Source: Elmis aenea
Lineage: Eukaryota; Arthropoda; Insecta; Coleoptera; Elmidae
Direction of reading: 5' to 3'
Assembly (NCBI GenBank): GCA_947652605.1
Contig: OX393579.1
Location: 43,840,970 to 43,904,969 of the forward strand
Length of the DNA: 64,000 nucleotides
Part shown: positions 10,702-20,526 of the stretch, piece after piece
Position numbering within the stretch: position 1 is the stretch's first letter
Layout: every line of letters begins with the position of its first letter
Notes under the pieces: generated by a model
Told to the model about the DNA's origin: nothing
Seen by the model: only the letters and a program-made list of their open reading frames with translations
Database searches by the model: none
Position numbers and translations under genes: made by a program

Positions 10702-11221
10702 TATGTTGCGTTTATTTATGTGATGTGTACACGTTTGCTAACTAAAATAAACTGAATAACAGAATCTGGGATACCCTTACATACAAAACTGCATTTGCAT
10801 GTTTAGACAAGTATTTTCAGGCATAGAATTCGATCACAGGTCACATATAGTTGATGATGAATAGCAAGCATGGTTTTGTAGATCATATACTACACTTTGA
10901 AATATAAATATAATCATACTGTTTATTGCTTGTTAAGACAAAGACTTAATTATATATAACATCACTATTTAGCACTGATTTTTTTCGAAATTTTTATTCA
11001 TTATATTTAATTTTTTATTTTAACAAAAATTCTCCAATGAATTAAATATATTGGTTATTAAATATATTAGCACAAAACAGAAATAGCATGCAAATATGAA
11101 CATTTGATTTAATTTAAAAAAAATCTGATTTAAATCAAAAAAATCTGATTTAAATCAAATAAATCGATTTTTTTGTTTTTTTTTTTAAAAAGTCATGATT
11201 TTTATCAACCCTGCTACCCAC

Positions 11222-12480
11222 TAGGCCACTGCACGTAATGCAAAATCTGATTGTCAATTAACTGCATAAAAGCTTAGTTCAGAAACTTGTTTTCGGTTAA
11301 CTGCAATTTCGAAACTTACTTACATTCAATAAAGTTTAATCGGCTATGCTTATGCTAGTCACATACGTATACACATTTTGGTTTATAAGACGCAGACAAG
11401 CGTTACACAAGTTAGACGTTAGAATCCTGAAAATACGCCAGCTTAGCGGTCAATACATATTCAGTGAATTTCAAAGCGTATGAGTTCATTGAAACTCAGA
11501 ACTCGACTGTTGTATAGATTTATTGTGTTGCTCTTATTTGTGTGGTGAAAGGAAATAACATCAACAAGTGTAGTTAGAAGAGACTTTGTTGCAGTCGACA
11601 GTCCACAATGTTTTACTTTTAGCAGCATCCTGTTACGGCTAACGATGTACAATTAAAATATCAGGATCCATCTAAATGCAAATTTGATCCGGCTTTAATT
11701 GATTGCATTAATCAGTTTCCTAATTTAAATCGATTTGCTAAACAATGAGTTACATTCGCCCTTGACAGCTTTCCTTGCAGTTGCTGGCACCTTCTCGTTA
11801 GGAGCAATCTGTCTGTCCATTATTTTTAGATTTATGTGCGTCATTCACCTATTTGGCATCAGCGATTTTGCTGAATATTGATTACCGAATAAATTTTTTC
11901 GATCGCGTTTTTACTGATTATTAATCGCGCGAGTTTGTAAAGCCATCGGACGTTGGGTGTGAAACGTTTGAAATATATGTAGATCAAAAAGGACATTGAA
12001 ATAAACTACGAGTATGTTAATTCAAGTATCGCCACTTTCTCGCCGCCTACCGAGCGGAATATTTTTTACGCTGCGTATTAGTTGTAATTTAACTTTTACA
12101 TGAAAATGTGTGTTGAACGCGATAAATTACATTATCATTAACATCTTCGGTTTGTTTAGAATAGCTCTTTTATTTCTTTGTTCAAACTACCAACCTTAAA
12201 CTACCATTGATTGATGATCGTGCTGTTGAATCTTAACAAAAGTAATGTGGTACATATGAAATTAACGTATAGTGTAGGTAGGTGGTCTTTTCAAGCAAGT
12301 TGTAGCTATTATTTAGCTACGTAGTAAACTTTTTATTATTTTGTCAATTTTTGTACACGGACCTCCGTGTGCCGTGTCCAGGTGCCGGATTATCAAAATC
12401 TACAAGTTTTAAGTCTTCATGTAAATGCAGATTGATATTTTAAATTCACCGCAAAATCACTCAAAATGACTTAAGTATGC
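11222..12480. other. Unassigned sequence
   Basis: More than 1.2 kb without a recognisable gene or element. A 63-codon minus-strand ORF at 11461-11652 has no similarity I can name. A short CATTCAATAAAGTTTAAT near 11325 contains an AATAAA but has no supporting gene. Confidence 0.4.
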
Positions 12481-12484
12481 TTAT

Positions 12485-12950
12485 ATAGGGTGAATATTAT
12501 GTTCCAGGCCGATGTTGTTTTTGAATAACCCGGAAATGAATCACATTTTTTTAAATTTGGATTTTTTTATTCAACAGTAGGCTTATGACAATTACGTATG
12601 GAATATGACATCGCTCAAGTGACCACTTCTGGCAGCGTTACAAATGCCTGTTCTTTTAATAATATTTTTCATGACATTCTCGCACGTTTCGCGTATTATT
12701 TCCGCAATTCGAATATTGTCCTGAAGCATTGGAATTGTTGTTGGTTTATTAGCGTAGACTTTTCCTTTCAGGTACCCCCACAGAAAATAGTCGGGTGATC
12801 GCGGGGGCCAGTCTACTATACGTTGAATTGTTGACTTGCATGGCACATGATGAAGTCCAAAAAAATCACGCAGTTTTCTAGTATAGAATAGATACTGATA
12901 ATTTGATCGCAGCGTTTTTTCCCATTTAATCACAAGTCAGAACAGTTTAG
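12485..12950 (-). mobile_element. Mariner/Tc1-related deletion derivative
   Basis: A left tip like TATAGGGTGAATATTATG at about 12485 precedes a minus-strand ORF that fuses the two ends of a DDE_3-type transposase. The right end is not clear. The element is small (about 0.45 kb) and non-autonomous. Confidence 0.5.
12592..12933 (-). pseudogene. Internally deleted transposase: HTH joined to C-terminus
   Basis: A 113-codon open frame. Residues 18-41 (TRKLRDFFGLHHVPCKSTIQ and the following RIVD) look like the N-terminal helix-turn-helix region of the insect transposase family with DDE_3 catalytic domains. This runs directly into WPPRSPDYFLWGYLKGKVY (about 42-60), the catalytic C-terminus just past the last acidic residue, then the usual tail with VMKNIIKR. 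The middle, including the first two catalytic Asp, is missing but the frame is kept. It could make a DNA-binding-only peptide; whether it is expressed is unknown. Confidence 0.65.
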
Positions 12951-14305
12951 TGTTTAAGATTTCTTGATAGTTTTCATTTCTCGAGTCTCGAGAATTCTCA
13001 TATAATATATAAATTTACATTTACACGCTTAAATTCAGTTTAAAAAGTTATATAACAATGATTATCAGTCTTTAATATTAAATTCATATATTTTACTTAT
13101 TATTTTAAAACATCTTGGATCTGCACGTAATAAATTAATTTTAAAATTTTTCAGAAATTTATTTTTGATTTATTATTTATGACGTCAAAACCTGGATTTC
13201 ATTAATAAGTAGGTACATTATTTTATAGAAGATAATAACCGTAAGTGATTTTAATTAAACATTATTCTAAACATTACGAATCACAAACAAAATTAATGTT
13301 TTCATTGTACAGATTTAAAATATTTTTTTTAAAAACAGAGCATCTTAAGTAGTACTAAACAATCTATTTTTTTTGGTCACAATATCGTTGGCAACAAAAA
13401 TTGTGGATAAAGCATTACTGAGTAGTTCTAAATTTTTGATTCTTGTACCTGATGATTGAAATATATTAAATTCTTGCTTAATAGTTTTATTTTTGTCATT
13501 TACACTGTGTTTTACTTGAACTTCTCTCACACTTTCTGTTACCGATAAGTTCAGTTGTTCTTGGAGAGACAATGCTTCATTTTTATTGACCGGATCTGCA
13601 TCAAAATCTTCTTCGTCAGTATCAAACTGATGAGTAGGGGTGGGCGATATATCGATATATCGATAAATATCGATATAATTTTGATATCGATATATCGATA
13701 TATCGAAATATCGGATATCGATATATCGAAATATCGATATATCGATATATCGATATATCGGAATATCGATATCCCGATATATCGATATATCGATATTCCG
13801 ACATTCCGATATATCGATATTTTAAGGGCGAGAAGTTTTTTTTTTTTTTTATGTCACCAGTCTCTTTTTTCACTTTTTTACCGACTTTTTTAGCTTCGCG
13901 CCGCTTTTTATATCGAAATTTCGATATGTCGATATATATCGATATTTCGATAATCCGATATATCGATATATCGATATTCCGATATATCGATATTCCGATA
14001 TATCGATATGTCGATATATCGATATATCGATATGTCGATATATCGATATGTCGATATATCGATATATATCGATATAATTTCGATATCGATATTCGATATC
14101 GAAATTTGGATATCGCCCACCCCTACTGATGAGAACTAACAAATAATCTATTTAACATTTGTGAAGCAGTTTTGTAAATTTCGTGTTTTGATACTAGTCT
14201 AGAGAAAAAACTCTAATTTCTATTTCTCGAGATATGAGAAATCAAAAAAATTACTTTTTCCCGAGAATGTCTCGAGAAAGAATTCTCGAGACGAAACACT
14301 ATAAC
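12951..14305 (-). pseudogene. hAT transposase relic, interrupted by a MITE
   Basis: On the minus strand, LVSKHEIYKTASQMLNRLF (about 14195-14140) continues after the MITE at 13635-14125 as DTDEEDFDADPVNK and EFNIFQSSGTRIKNLELLSN (about 13475-13410), then ALSTIFVANDIV. The order resembles the pre-C-terminal part of Hermes-like hAT transposases, where a similar stretch precedes the conserved VEAERVFS block, which is absent here. Inverted CTCGAG-rich sequences near 12980 and 14275 and AGTGTTT/AAACACT near 12940 and 14300 may be its ends, but I could not find a target duplication. The ORF part at 13345-13572 is open. Confidence 0.5.
13627..14133. mobile_element. hAT MITE packed with ATATCG microsatellite
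   Basis: The element (13635-14125, 491 bp) has tips TAGGGGTGGGCGATATC/A in inverted orientation and a perfect 8-bp target duplication, CTGATGAG, at 13627-13634 and 14126-14133. Nearly the whole interior is a degenerate (ATATCG)n array on both arms, separated by a short unique stretch (about 13825-13910). The long IYRYID-type ORFs on both strands simply translate this array and are not genes. hAT assignment comes from the tips and the 8-bp duplication. Confidence 0.9.
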
Positions 14306-14309
14306 TGTT

Positions 14310-14425
14310 ATAGGTTAGTTCAGCGCTGTCCAACTTCTTATATGAGTGCGGGCCATTTTTTTTTCTCCAAACTTTAGGCGCGTCACTTTTGGGTACAATT
14401 CTAAAAGGCGAAACGAAATTTTATA
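14310..14425. other. Possible solo hAT-like end
   Basis: Around 14322 the sequence CAGCGCTGTCCAACTTCTTA and then GAGTGCGGGCCATT resembles one end of common hAT MITEs (CAGTGCTGTCCAAAC...GGGCCA). No partner end was found, so this may be a truncated copy. Confidence 0.3.
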
Positions 14426-15361
14426 CAGGGTGTTTCAGACCACCCGTACCAACACTTTTATTCGAGAATGTGACGTCTGAAAAAAAAGGGGATTTTTTTT
14501 TCTCTTTACAATGATATAATATTTTATTTATCTATTTTCAGAAATAGGCGAAATAACCTGAAAAATGCAAAATCTTAAGATAAAAATCAAGGTTTCCATG
14601 AAGAAAAAAAACAATAACCGACTTTAATTGTTTTATTTCGACCCTTGCCTGTCTATTATATCACTCTTTTAGCAGTGATATTAAAAGAAATGTAATGCGA
14701 AATTAAAATAAACATACCAATAGTCATAATATGAATGTATTTTATACCTCCTACTAACACATTAACAAAAAAGGATTTAAAATATTTACATATTATGTCG
14801 ATTTACATTATTTCCAGTGTTAACACAATTATTATACCTAATAGACAAGCAAGTGTCGAAATAAAGTCGGTTACTGTTTTTTTCTTCTTATGGCAACCTT
14901 TATTTTTATCTTAAGTCGTAAGATTTTGCAATTTCTTAGGTTATTTCGCGTATTTTTGAAAATAGACATAAAATATTATATCATTGTAAAGAGAAACAAT
15001 AATCTTTAAATCTAAGTCATTACCTACTACGACTGCCATTTTAAAAAAAAGTTGTTTTGTCAAATATCTCGCACGGTAATTTATAAATAAAAATCTGACC
15101 AGCTCCATCTTATAGCAAACAAAATCTGCAAAACATTTTTCCCTTGGCGTTTTTGTGTATTCGCAACAATAGGCGAGATATTTGAGTTTTAAAATTTTGT
15201 TTTTCGTTAAATCACGCAAGCCATGGAATTTTTAAACAAAACAAGATCTTGTTTAAAATACACTCCCAAAGAGCTAACTTTTGTCCCATTTAACCAACCT
15301 TGTATTTTCATTATTTACGGAGATAGCAATAGTGTCCCATGAAAAAGTGAAACACCCTGTA
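14424..15361. mobile_element. CAGGGTG-tip foldback element (family E)
   Basis: The element is 14426-15359, flanked by TA, with 12-bp identical tips (CAGGGTGTTTCA). A second pair of inverted arms of about 170-180 bp lies inside (about 14490-14670 and 14840-15000), sharing ATTTCGAC...TTGTCTATTA and a stretch with TTATTTCGCRTA. No transposase is visible; the 92-codon ORF at 14941-15219 has no recognisable domain. Confidence 0.8.
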
Positions 15362-16470
15362 TAATCTGTCGAGATACAATGCATCCAGCACTATCCCGAT
15401 TTCAACGTGCCTTACAATATTTGCTATCTAAATTTAATATCTAAAAACGTCCACTACTTAAAATATGTTAATTTAATAAATAGTAATGAGGTTATCATAT
15501 TCTGAATCAATAACCATTTACATAAAATAGCGTAACCGTTTCGCAATGACATATAACAGAATAATATAATATGTCGTTTTGACATTTATTTAGCAATTAA
15601 GTTTATATGCAGACTAACGTCTATTCTCCAATTACAACTATACCTAATTCGCTGAAATAAATGTTCGCTGTCTATATAAATTAATGATTTATAGTGGTTT
15701 TTATTGCATTTTTTCCTGTAGAAATACGATTACTACACTATATTTTACACTTGTTGAAACTGTATACTTATATGTTAATCATACTAATTTATTAGTCTAC
15801 GGCTTTTTCTAATCTAGATCACCGGTGAAGTTATTACAAGTGTAACTGACAGGACCGTTTATTTTTTACATGACCATTCTTTAATTAATGATGACATCCC
15901 TTGAGAGACGTCAAGTCGTAAGGAGTTTGATTGTAAGATTTGTCTCGATATAACTTCACTTCTTTTAAGGAATGACAGATACAAGGCCAAATAAAAATAG
16001 GGTAAGAACCGTAGTTGCAGAGGAAGTATCTTTAAATGAGGTGCCAGAGAATAACGATGCAGAAAAAATAATAAAACAAAAAGTTTCAATACTTTGTTAC
16101 ATATTGCATACGTTTTGTTTTCCAATGCAATGTTGATTTGATAAAAATGTTTTAAATAGATTTTGGGGTTATTTTTCAAATATTACCAAGAGTGATTTAT
16201 GACGGGCTGTACATTCATCGGTGGTTGGTTCTTAACTACCTAAACCCGACTGTCCCAAAATTGGGGTTCCTGTTGTCATCCTTTTTTATTGTAGTTGTAT
16301 CCTTGTCATTTTTTCCCATAAGAACATACTGTACGAGTACTGTTTCATATTTATGATCTACAAATTTATCAACAAATCGTTTGTTAATAGACAAAATCCA
16401 AACACTGGCCGTTGTACTCCAAATTACTACCGTAATATTCCTCCAAAATTGGTCCCTTTATATCGGTCTC
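15362..16470. other. Unassigned sequence
   Basis: Over 1.1 kb without a supported feature. A 106-codon minus-strand ORF (15859-16179) has a skewed, hydrophobic composition and resembles nothing I know; I do not call it a gene. Confidence 0.4.
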
Positions 16471-16699
16471 TGATGCCCGGTTTCTCCGACACATCTTAAG
16501 ATCTAGCTGAATCTTAAGTTCGCCTTCACGGTATAAAGTGTTGCACCAAGCAATTTTAAGAACATATTCGACTTGAGCTGAGCTCACATCTTGAGTCGCT
16601 GTTTACTAGAACTTGAGCTGGAGTACATAACCTAAAATTATCTTGTATTTGCTTTTTTTGTAGTTAAATGTTTGTTTAAATTGTGGTTTAAGTTTAAAT

Positions 16700-16892
16700 A
16701 TGGATATTGACTTTATAAATATGATAGATGATGCAGATGATGACTTGTACGACCCTGTAATACCTCGAATGCGATTTGATCGCGCAAATCCATTTACGGA
16801 TTTCGAATACGATTGTTTTTTTATGCGTTTTCGCCTCACAAAAGAGACAGTTATTGTGATCTTAGATCAAATTGAGCCTCAATTGGAGTATA
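16700..16892 (+). pseudogene. Harbinger transposase N-terminus (truncated)
   Basis: The frame opens with Met at 16700 and reads MDIDFINMIDDADDDLYDPV and later FMRFRLTKETVIVILDQIEP. The latter matches the helical N-terminal segment before the DDE domain in HARBI1-like transposases (RFRLSKETV..LL..IE). The frame then runs into the tip of the nested foldback at 16893 and no DDE domain exists in the element. In copy 2 the same start is at 47899, with an extra T in a homopolymer. It is a leftover of an internal deletion. Confidence 0.7.
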
Positions 16893-16950
16893 CAGGGTGT
16901 TTGAAATTCGAGTTTAAGCATGGGGATCTCGCGTATTATAATAGCTAGAG

Positions 16951-17724
16951 TATAGGTTTAAAGGTTTAGAAATTAAAAACTCTGGATTTACAGGACGGTT
17001 TTTATTGATTTTGGTTAAAAATCCGGACGTTTCGCACTTAATGTTTTTAAGGCTTCTTCAAGGGAATTTTAACAATATTCATTGAAAATTGACAAGGCTA
17101 ACATGGTGCACATAACGATTTGTTTTTTGAATGTGTAGAACAATTCGAAAGTCAAAATTAACAGTGATACAGTCGCACTAATTTATTGTAAAATGTAAAC
17201 AGTCTTTTCATTAAAAGGATTTTATGTGTAAAAATGTAAATTAAAACGGATAACATAAAATTTTAAAAAAGACAGACACAAAAGCAAACACTTTAAAAAT
17301 TTTACGTACTATTGTACGTAAAATTTTACGTACTATTGTACGTAAAATTTTTAAAGTGTTTGCTTTTGTGTGTCTTTTTTAAAATTTTATGTTATCCGTT
17401 TTAATTTACATTTTTACACATAAAATCCTTTTAATGAAAAGACTGTTTACATTTTACAATAAATTAGTGCGACTGTATCACTGTTATTTTTGACTTTCGA
17501 ATTGTTCTACACATTCAAAAAACAAATCGTTATGTGCACCATGTTAGCCTTGTCAATTTTCAATGAATATTGTTAAAATTCCCTTGAAGAAGCCTTAAAA
17601 ACATTAAGTGCGAAACGTCCGGATTTTTAACCAAAATCAATAAAAACCGTCCTGTAAATCCAGAGTTTTTAATTTCTAAACCTTAAAACAACGGACGTTC
17701 AACAATTTATAATATAGGTTTAAA
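16951..17724. repeat. Near-perfect 720-bp palindrome with 12-bp target duplication
   Basis: The insert is 16963-17712. It is bounded by TATAGGTTTAAA at 16951-16962 and 17713-17724; copy 2 of the host element has this sequence once, so this is a true 12-bp target duplication. Arms 16963-17321 and 17326-17684 are almost identical, differing by a two-base indel and a few substitutions. The centre holds ACGTACTATTGTACGT motifs. A 28-bp tail (17685-17712) is unpaired. Each arm carries CCTTGAAGAAGCCTT...AAGTGCGAAACGTC (right arm about 17582-17618). A long, variable-type duplication fits a retroposed insert better than a DNA transposon. Confidence 0.85.
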
Positions 17725-17783
17725 TTTGGCAAAGTTGCTAAATTTGGTGCTCATTAATAATCCAAAGAGAAATTGGAAATATC

Positions 17784-19016
17784 TCAAACAGCAGGGTTGA
17801 GCAGATTTAAATCAATTGATTTAAATCAAGATTTAAATCATGATTTAAATCAAGTGATTTTTAAAAAAAAATCATTGATTTAAATCAAGTGATTTTTTTT
17901 TTAAATTTATCAATTTAAATCACAGATTATATGAGTAGATACAGTATAATATTTATAATAAAACAAAATTGTATTACTATTAGTAATTAAATACACGAAA
18001 TGGTGAATAAACCATATCAATTTGCTCTTGTAAAGTAATATTCATTGTGGAAATGCAATAATTCAAAAAATAAATGACAAGTTTTTGATGTTAGCGAAGT
18101 GAACAGTCAGTTTTTTCAATTTCCACGGCACTCTATTGCTTCAATAACGATTTGAAGAAAAATGTCGAATATCTCGAAAAGTATGAGTTTTGGGTATAGG
18201 ACATACTTAACAAAATATGAAGCTCTTTTAAAGACGAATTCGATGACATAAAAAAAGAGGTTTGCATTTGAAAAAATCGAGTTACGAGCTTTTGAAGATC
18301 ATGTTGCCACCTATTTATAAACACCCCTGTATGTGTGATTCATATTTTTTCATATCGAGCGAACAGAGAATTTTTTTCTGCATGTCCATACCAAATTACA
18401 ACTCTGTACTTCAAAATAACTTTAGGAGAATTTTTTAAATAAAGACTTAAAACCTTCAATAATTTCGAAATTTTTTTACAACGCCTTATAAAAACCTGTA
18501 GTATTTTATATTGATGCAAAACTAAAATTAAGGCGGTCAAAAATATTAAATAAATTGGGTGTTGTATTTGAAATATAAAAGTTGCTATTAATTGCAGAAA
18601 GGTGACTCACCCTGTATATTTGAAAATATTTTTATTGTGTTGTTTAGAAAAAACTGTATAAAATAGCATTTATTTGAATCAACTTCATATCTCAAACCGT
18701 TTAGCCACAATCGACCGATCCCGCACTAATGACTCTACCTGTATATAATTAATTAAACATCACCATTTAGCACTGATTTTTTCAAAATTCTTAATCATTA
18801 TATTTAATTTTTCATTTTGACAACAATTCACCAATGAATTAAATATATTGGTTATTAAATATATTAGCACAAAACAGAAATAGCATGTGAATATGTCACT
18901 AAATTCGATAATATGGTACATTTGATTTAAATCAAAAAAATCTGATTTAAATCAAATAAATCGATTTTTTTGATTTTTTTTTAAAAATCATGATTTTTAT
19001 CCACCCTGTCAAACAG
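17784..19016. mobile_element. Non-autonomous hAT, deletion derivative of the 8.6-kb hAT
   Basis: The element is 17792-19008 (1217 bp) with tips CAGGGTTGAGCAG / CCACCCTG and a perfect 8-bp duplication TCAAACAG (17784-17791; 19009-19016). Copy 2 of the host element has a single TCAAACAG with no insert. Both ends match the hAT at 8638-11213: the left GATTTAAATC palindromes and ATATGAGTAG region, and the right stretch from about 18760 to 18900 (CAATGAATTAAATATATTGG). The middle (about 18000-18750) is unrelated, with two CACCCTGTA-like solo tips near 18330 and 18617. No transposase frame remains. Confidence 0.92.
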
Positions 19017-19802
19017 TATCCGAGAAAATTAGGAAAAACTGGAAAATACGATTTTTAAAAATCGCTTATAACTCCTTTGGAGTTTGAAATATTTTAAATG
19101 TGTAAAAAAGTTGCCCAAGCAACTTTTTAAGCCGAATCGGATGGTGGTCACAAATTTTTCCTAGGTTGATTCGTTTTTGTTTTAGACAACCAACTTTGTT
19201 TTTTCTGATAGGCAGCATATCGCGTTTTTCTTCGTTATTAAAGTTCATTTTTATGACTAACAGGCCTTTAAAACTTTTAGATTGTTGATCGGTTGTCATG
19301 GAAACAACATAAACTACAATGACCGGCCAACCTGATTTATAATGGTTATTGTTTAAAACGTATTTTTAAATTTGACAATAAAAGAAAAAGTAAAATACCA
19401 TGTGTGATACATCAATGGATTTAGAAAAATAAATGCTATTTGATAATGTAAATAGCAAAACTTGCGCCCATAAGCAAAAACAAAGTTGGTTGTCATAAAA
19501 CAAAAACGAATCGATCTAAGAAAAATTTGTGACTACCATCCGATTCGGCTTAAAAAGTTGCTTCGGCAATGTTTTTACACATTTGAACTATTTCATACTC
19601 CAAAGGAGTTATAAACGATTTTCAAAAATCGTATTTTCCAGTTTTTCCTAGTTTTCTCGGACACCGTTTGAGATATTTCCAATTTCTCTTTGGATTATTA
19701 ATGAGCACCAAATTTTGCAACTTTGCCAAATTTAAACCTATACTCTAGCTATTATAATAAGCGAGAACCCCATGCTTAAACTCGAATTTCAAACACCCTG
19801 TA

Positions 19803-19895
19803 TACATAATCTATTTATTTTATTTTCTTCCACCAAGCTAACTAATAATTGTTTTTCCTCCATGGTATAATTTATTCTTTTTTTTCCGCCATTTC
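19803..19895 (-). pseudogene. Start of Harbinger accessory ORF (Myb/SANT-like)
   Basis: The minus-strand text from about 19891 is MAEKK followed, after an out-of-frame A run, by NYTMEEKQLLVSLVEENKIN. This resembles the first helix of the Myb/SANT-like protein (MSANTD-type) that PIF/Harbinger elements encode next to the transposase. It stops at the foldback tip. It faces the transposase start at 16700, so the parent had two convergent ORFs and lost the middle. Confidence 0.55.
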
Positions 19896-20321
19896 AACAC
19901 AAAATAAAATAATAAACACCGAACTGTAACTTTATATGTGACTAACAGCTGATAGCAACAACAAGATGTCACAGAGAGCCGTTTTAACAGCTGTGATGTA
20001 AATGGCCAATGAAAATTAGCCATTTCAAGCTGCCGCTAAAATGTGCCGACTTTTTGCAACGTTGCCAAACCGAGTTCTAACTTAGCTGAGATGTCTAAGG
20101 CCCTCCGCACACGGCGCGATAGCTGGGCGATGAGACAGCGACGCGATCGTGTTGAGATTCAAATGATTTATGCGATTTATACGATCTTAGCGACTAGCAT
20201 CCGCACACGGCGCAATTACTGTACGACGAGCTGCGATGCGATCGTGGTGAGATTGTGCATTGTTGTATTGGTTAAAGTTGCATCAACAACTATAAAATTA
20301 TTGTGTTGTGTATAACTAAAT

Positions 20322-20492
20322 ATGTCGAGCGATGAGGACATTGTAATGTTTTATTGGTACAAGAGATTACAACGAAGGAAGCAGCGGAGGCATTGGGTTC
20401 ATCCTTACATTCAAAGGAATCTGCTTTTACAGCTACGTCCTTTCTTGAATAATCTGCACGAGTATAATCGTATAACTCGGGGTATTTTTTAA
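20322..20492 (+). pseudogene. PIF/Harbinger transposase start, truncated
   Basis: Met at 20322 opens MSSDEDIVMFYWYKRLQRRK and continues RRHWVHPYIQRN. The RRxWVHPxxQ motif is characteristic of the N-terminus of insect Harbinger transposases. After about residue 33 the frame continues only as the antisense of the opposing MADF fragment and soon stops. This is a deletion junction, not a gene. Confidence 0.65.
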
Positions 20493-20526
20493 CTTCACCG
20501 ACGAATTTTATGTTAAACGTTTCCAT
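20422..20526 (-). pseudogene. MADF-domain fragment
   Basis: On the minus strand Met at 20526 gives METFNIKFVGEVKKYPELYD and then YTRADYSRKDVAVKA. The motif V.KYPELYD....DYSRKD is the first half of a MADF (Myb/SANT-like in ADF1) DNA-binding domain, found in the second ORF of insect Harbinger elements. Beyond about 20422 it reads through the complement of the transposase start. The open frame (20290-20610) is longer, but its ends are not MADF. Confidence 0.7.

Larger units (their letters stand above)
8631..11221 (-). mobile_element. hAT transposon, near-complete
   Basis: The element runs from CAGGGTTGA at 8638 to TCAACCCTG at 11213. The flanking direct repeat is CTACCCA (8631-8637 and 11214-11220), 7 bp, or 8 bp if the shared C is counted, in keeping with the 8-bp rule for hAT. 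The tips are short and the subterminal regions hold many GATTTAAATC palindromes on both sides, probably transposase-binding sites. At about 2.58 kb it contains a BED zinc-finger ORF and a long catalytic ORF, both on the minus strand. A deletion derivative lies at 17792-19008. Confidence 0.9.
16891..19802. mobile_element. CAGGGTG-tip foldback element (family C), copy 1, disrupted
   Basis: The tips CAGGGTGTTTGAAATTCGAG lie at 16893 and (inverted) at 19800, flanked by TA. Copy 2 (48092-49013) shows the uninterrupted form of 922 bp with arms of over 300 bp. In copy 1 the arms are split by a 750-bp palindrome after 16962 and by a hAT derivative after 17791. Text shared by both arms includes GGAGTTTGAAATATTT and AAGCCGAATCGGATGG. 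There is no ORF with a recognisable domain. Confidence 0.85.

Noticed and set aside
13555..14142. Several overlapping ORFs on both strands with IYRYIDIS-like repeats
   Set aside because: They are translations of the (ATATCG)n array of the MITE, which is open in most frames on both strands.
15859..16179. 106-codon minus-strand ORF
   Set aside because: Hydrophobic, Leu/Tyr-rich composition expected of AT-rich DNA; no domain, no neighbour context and no repeat copy supporting it.
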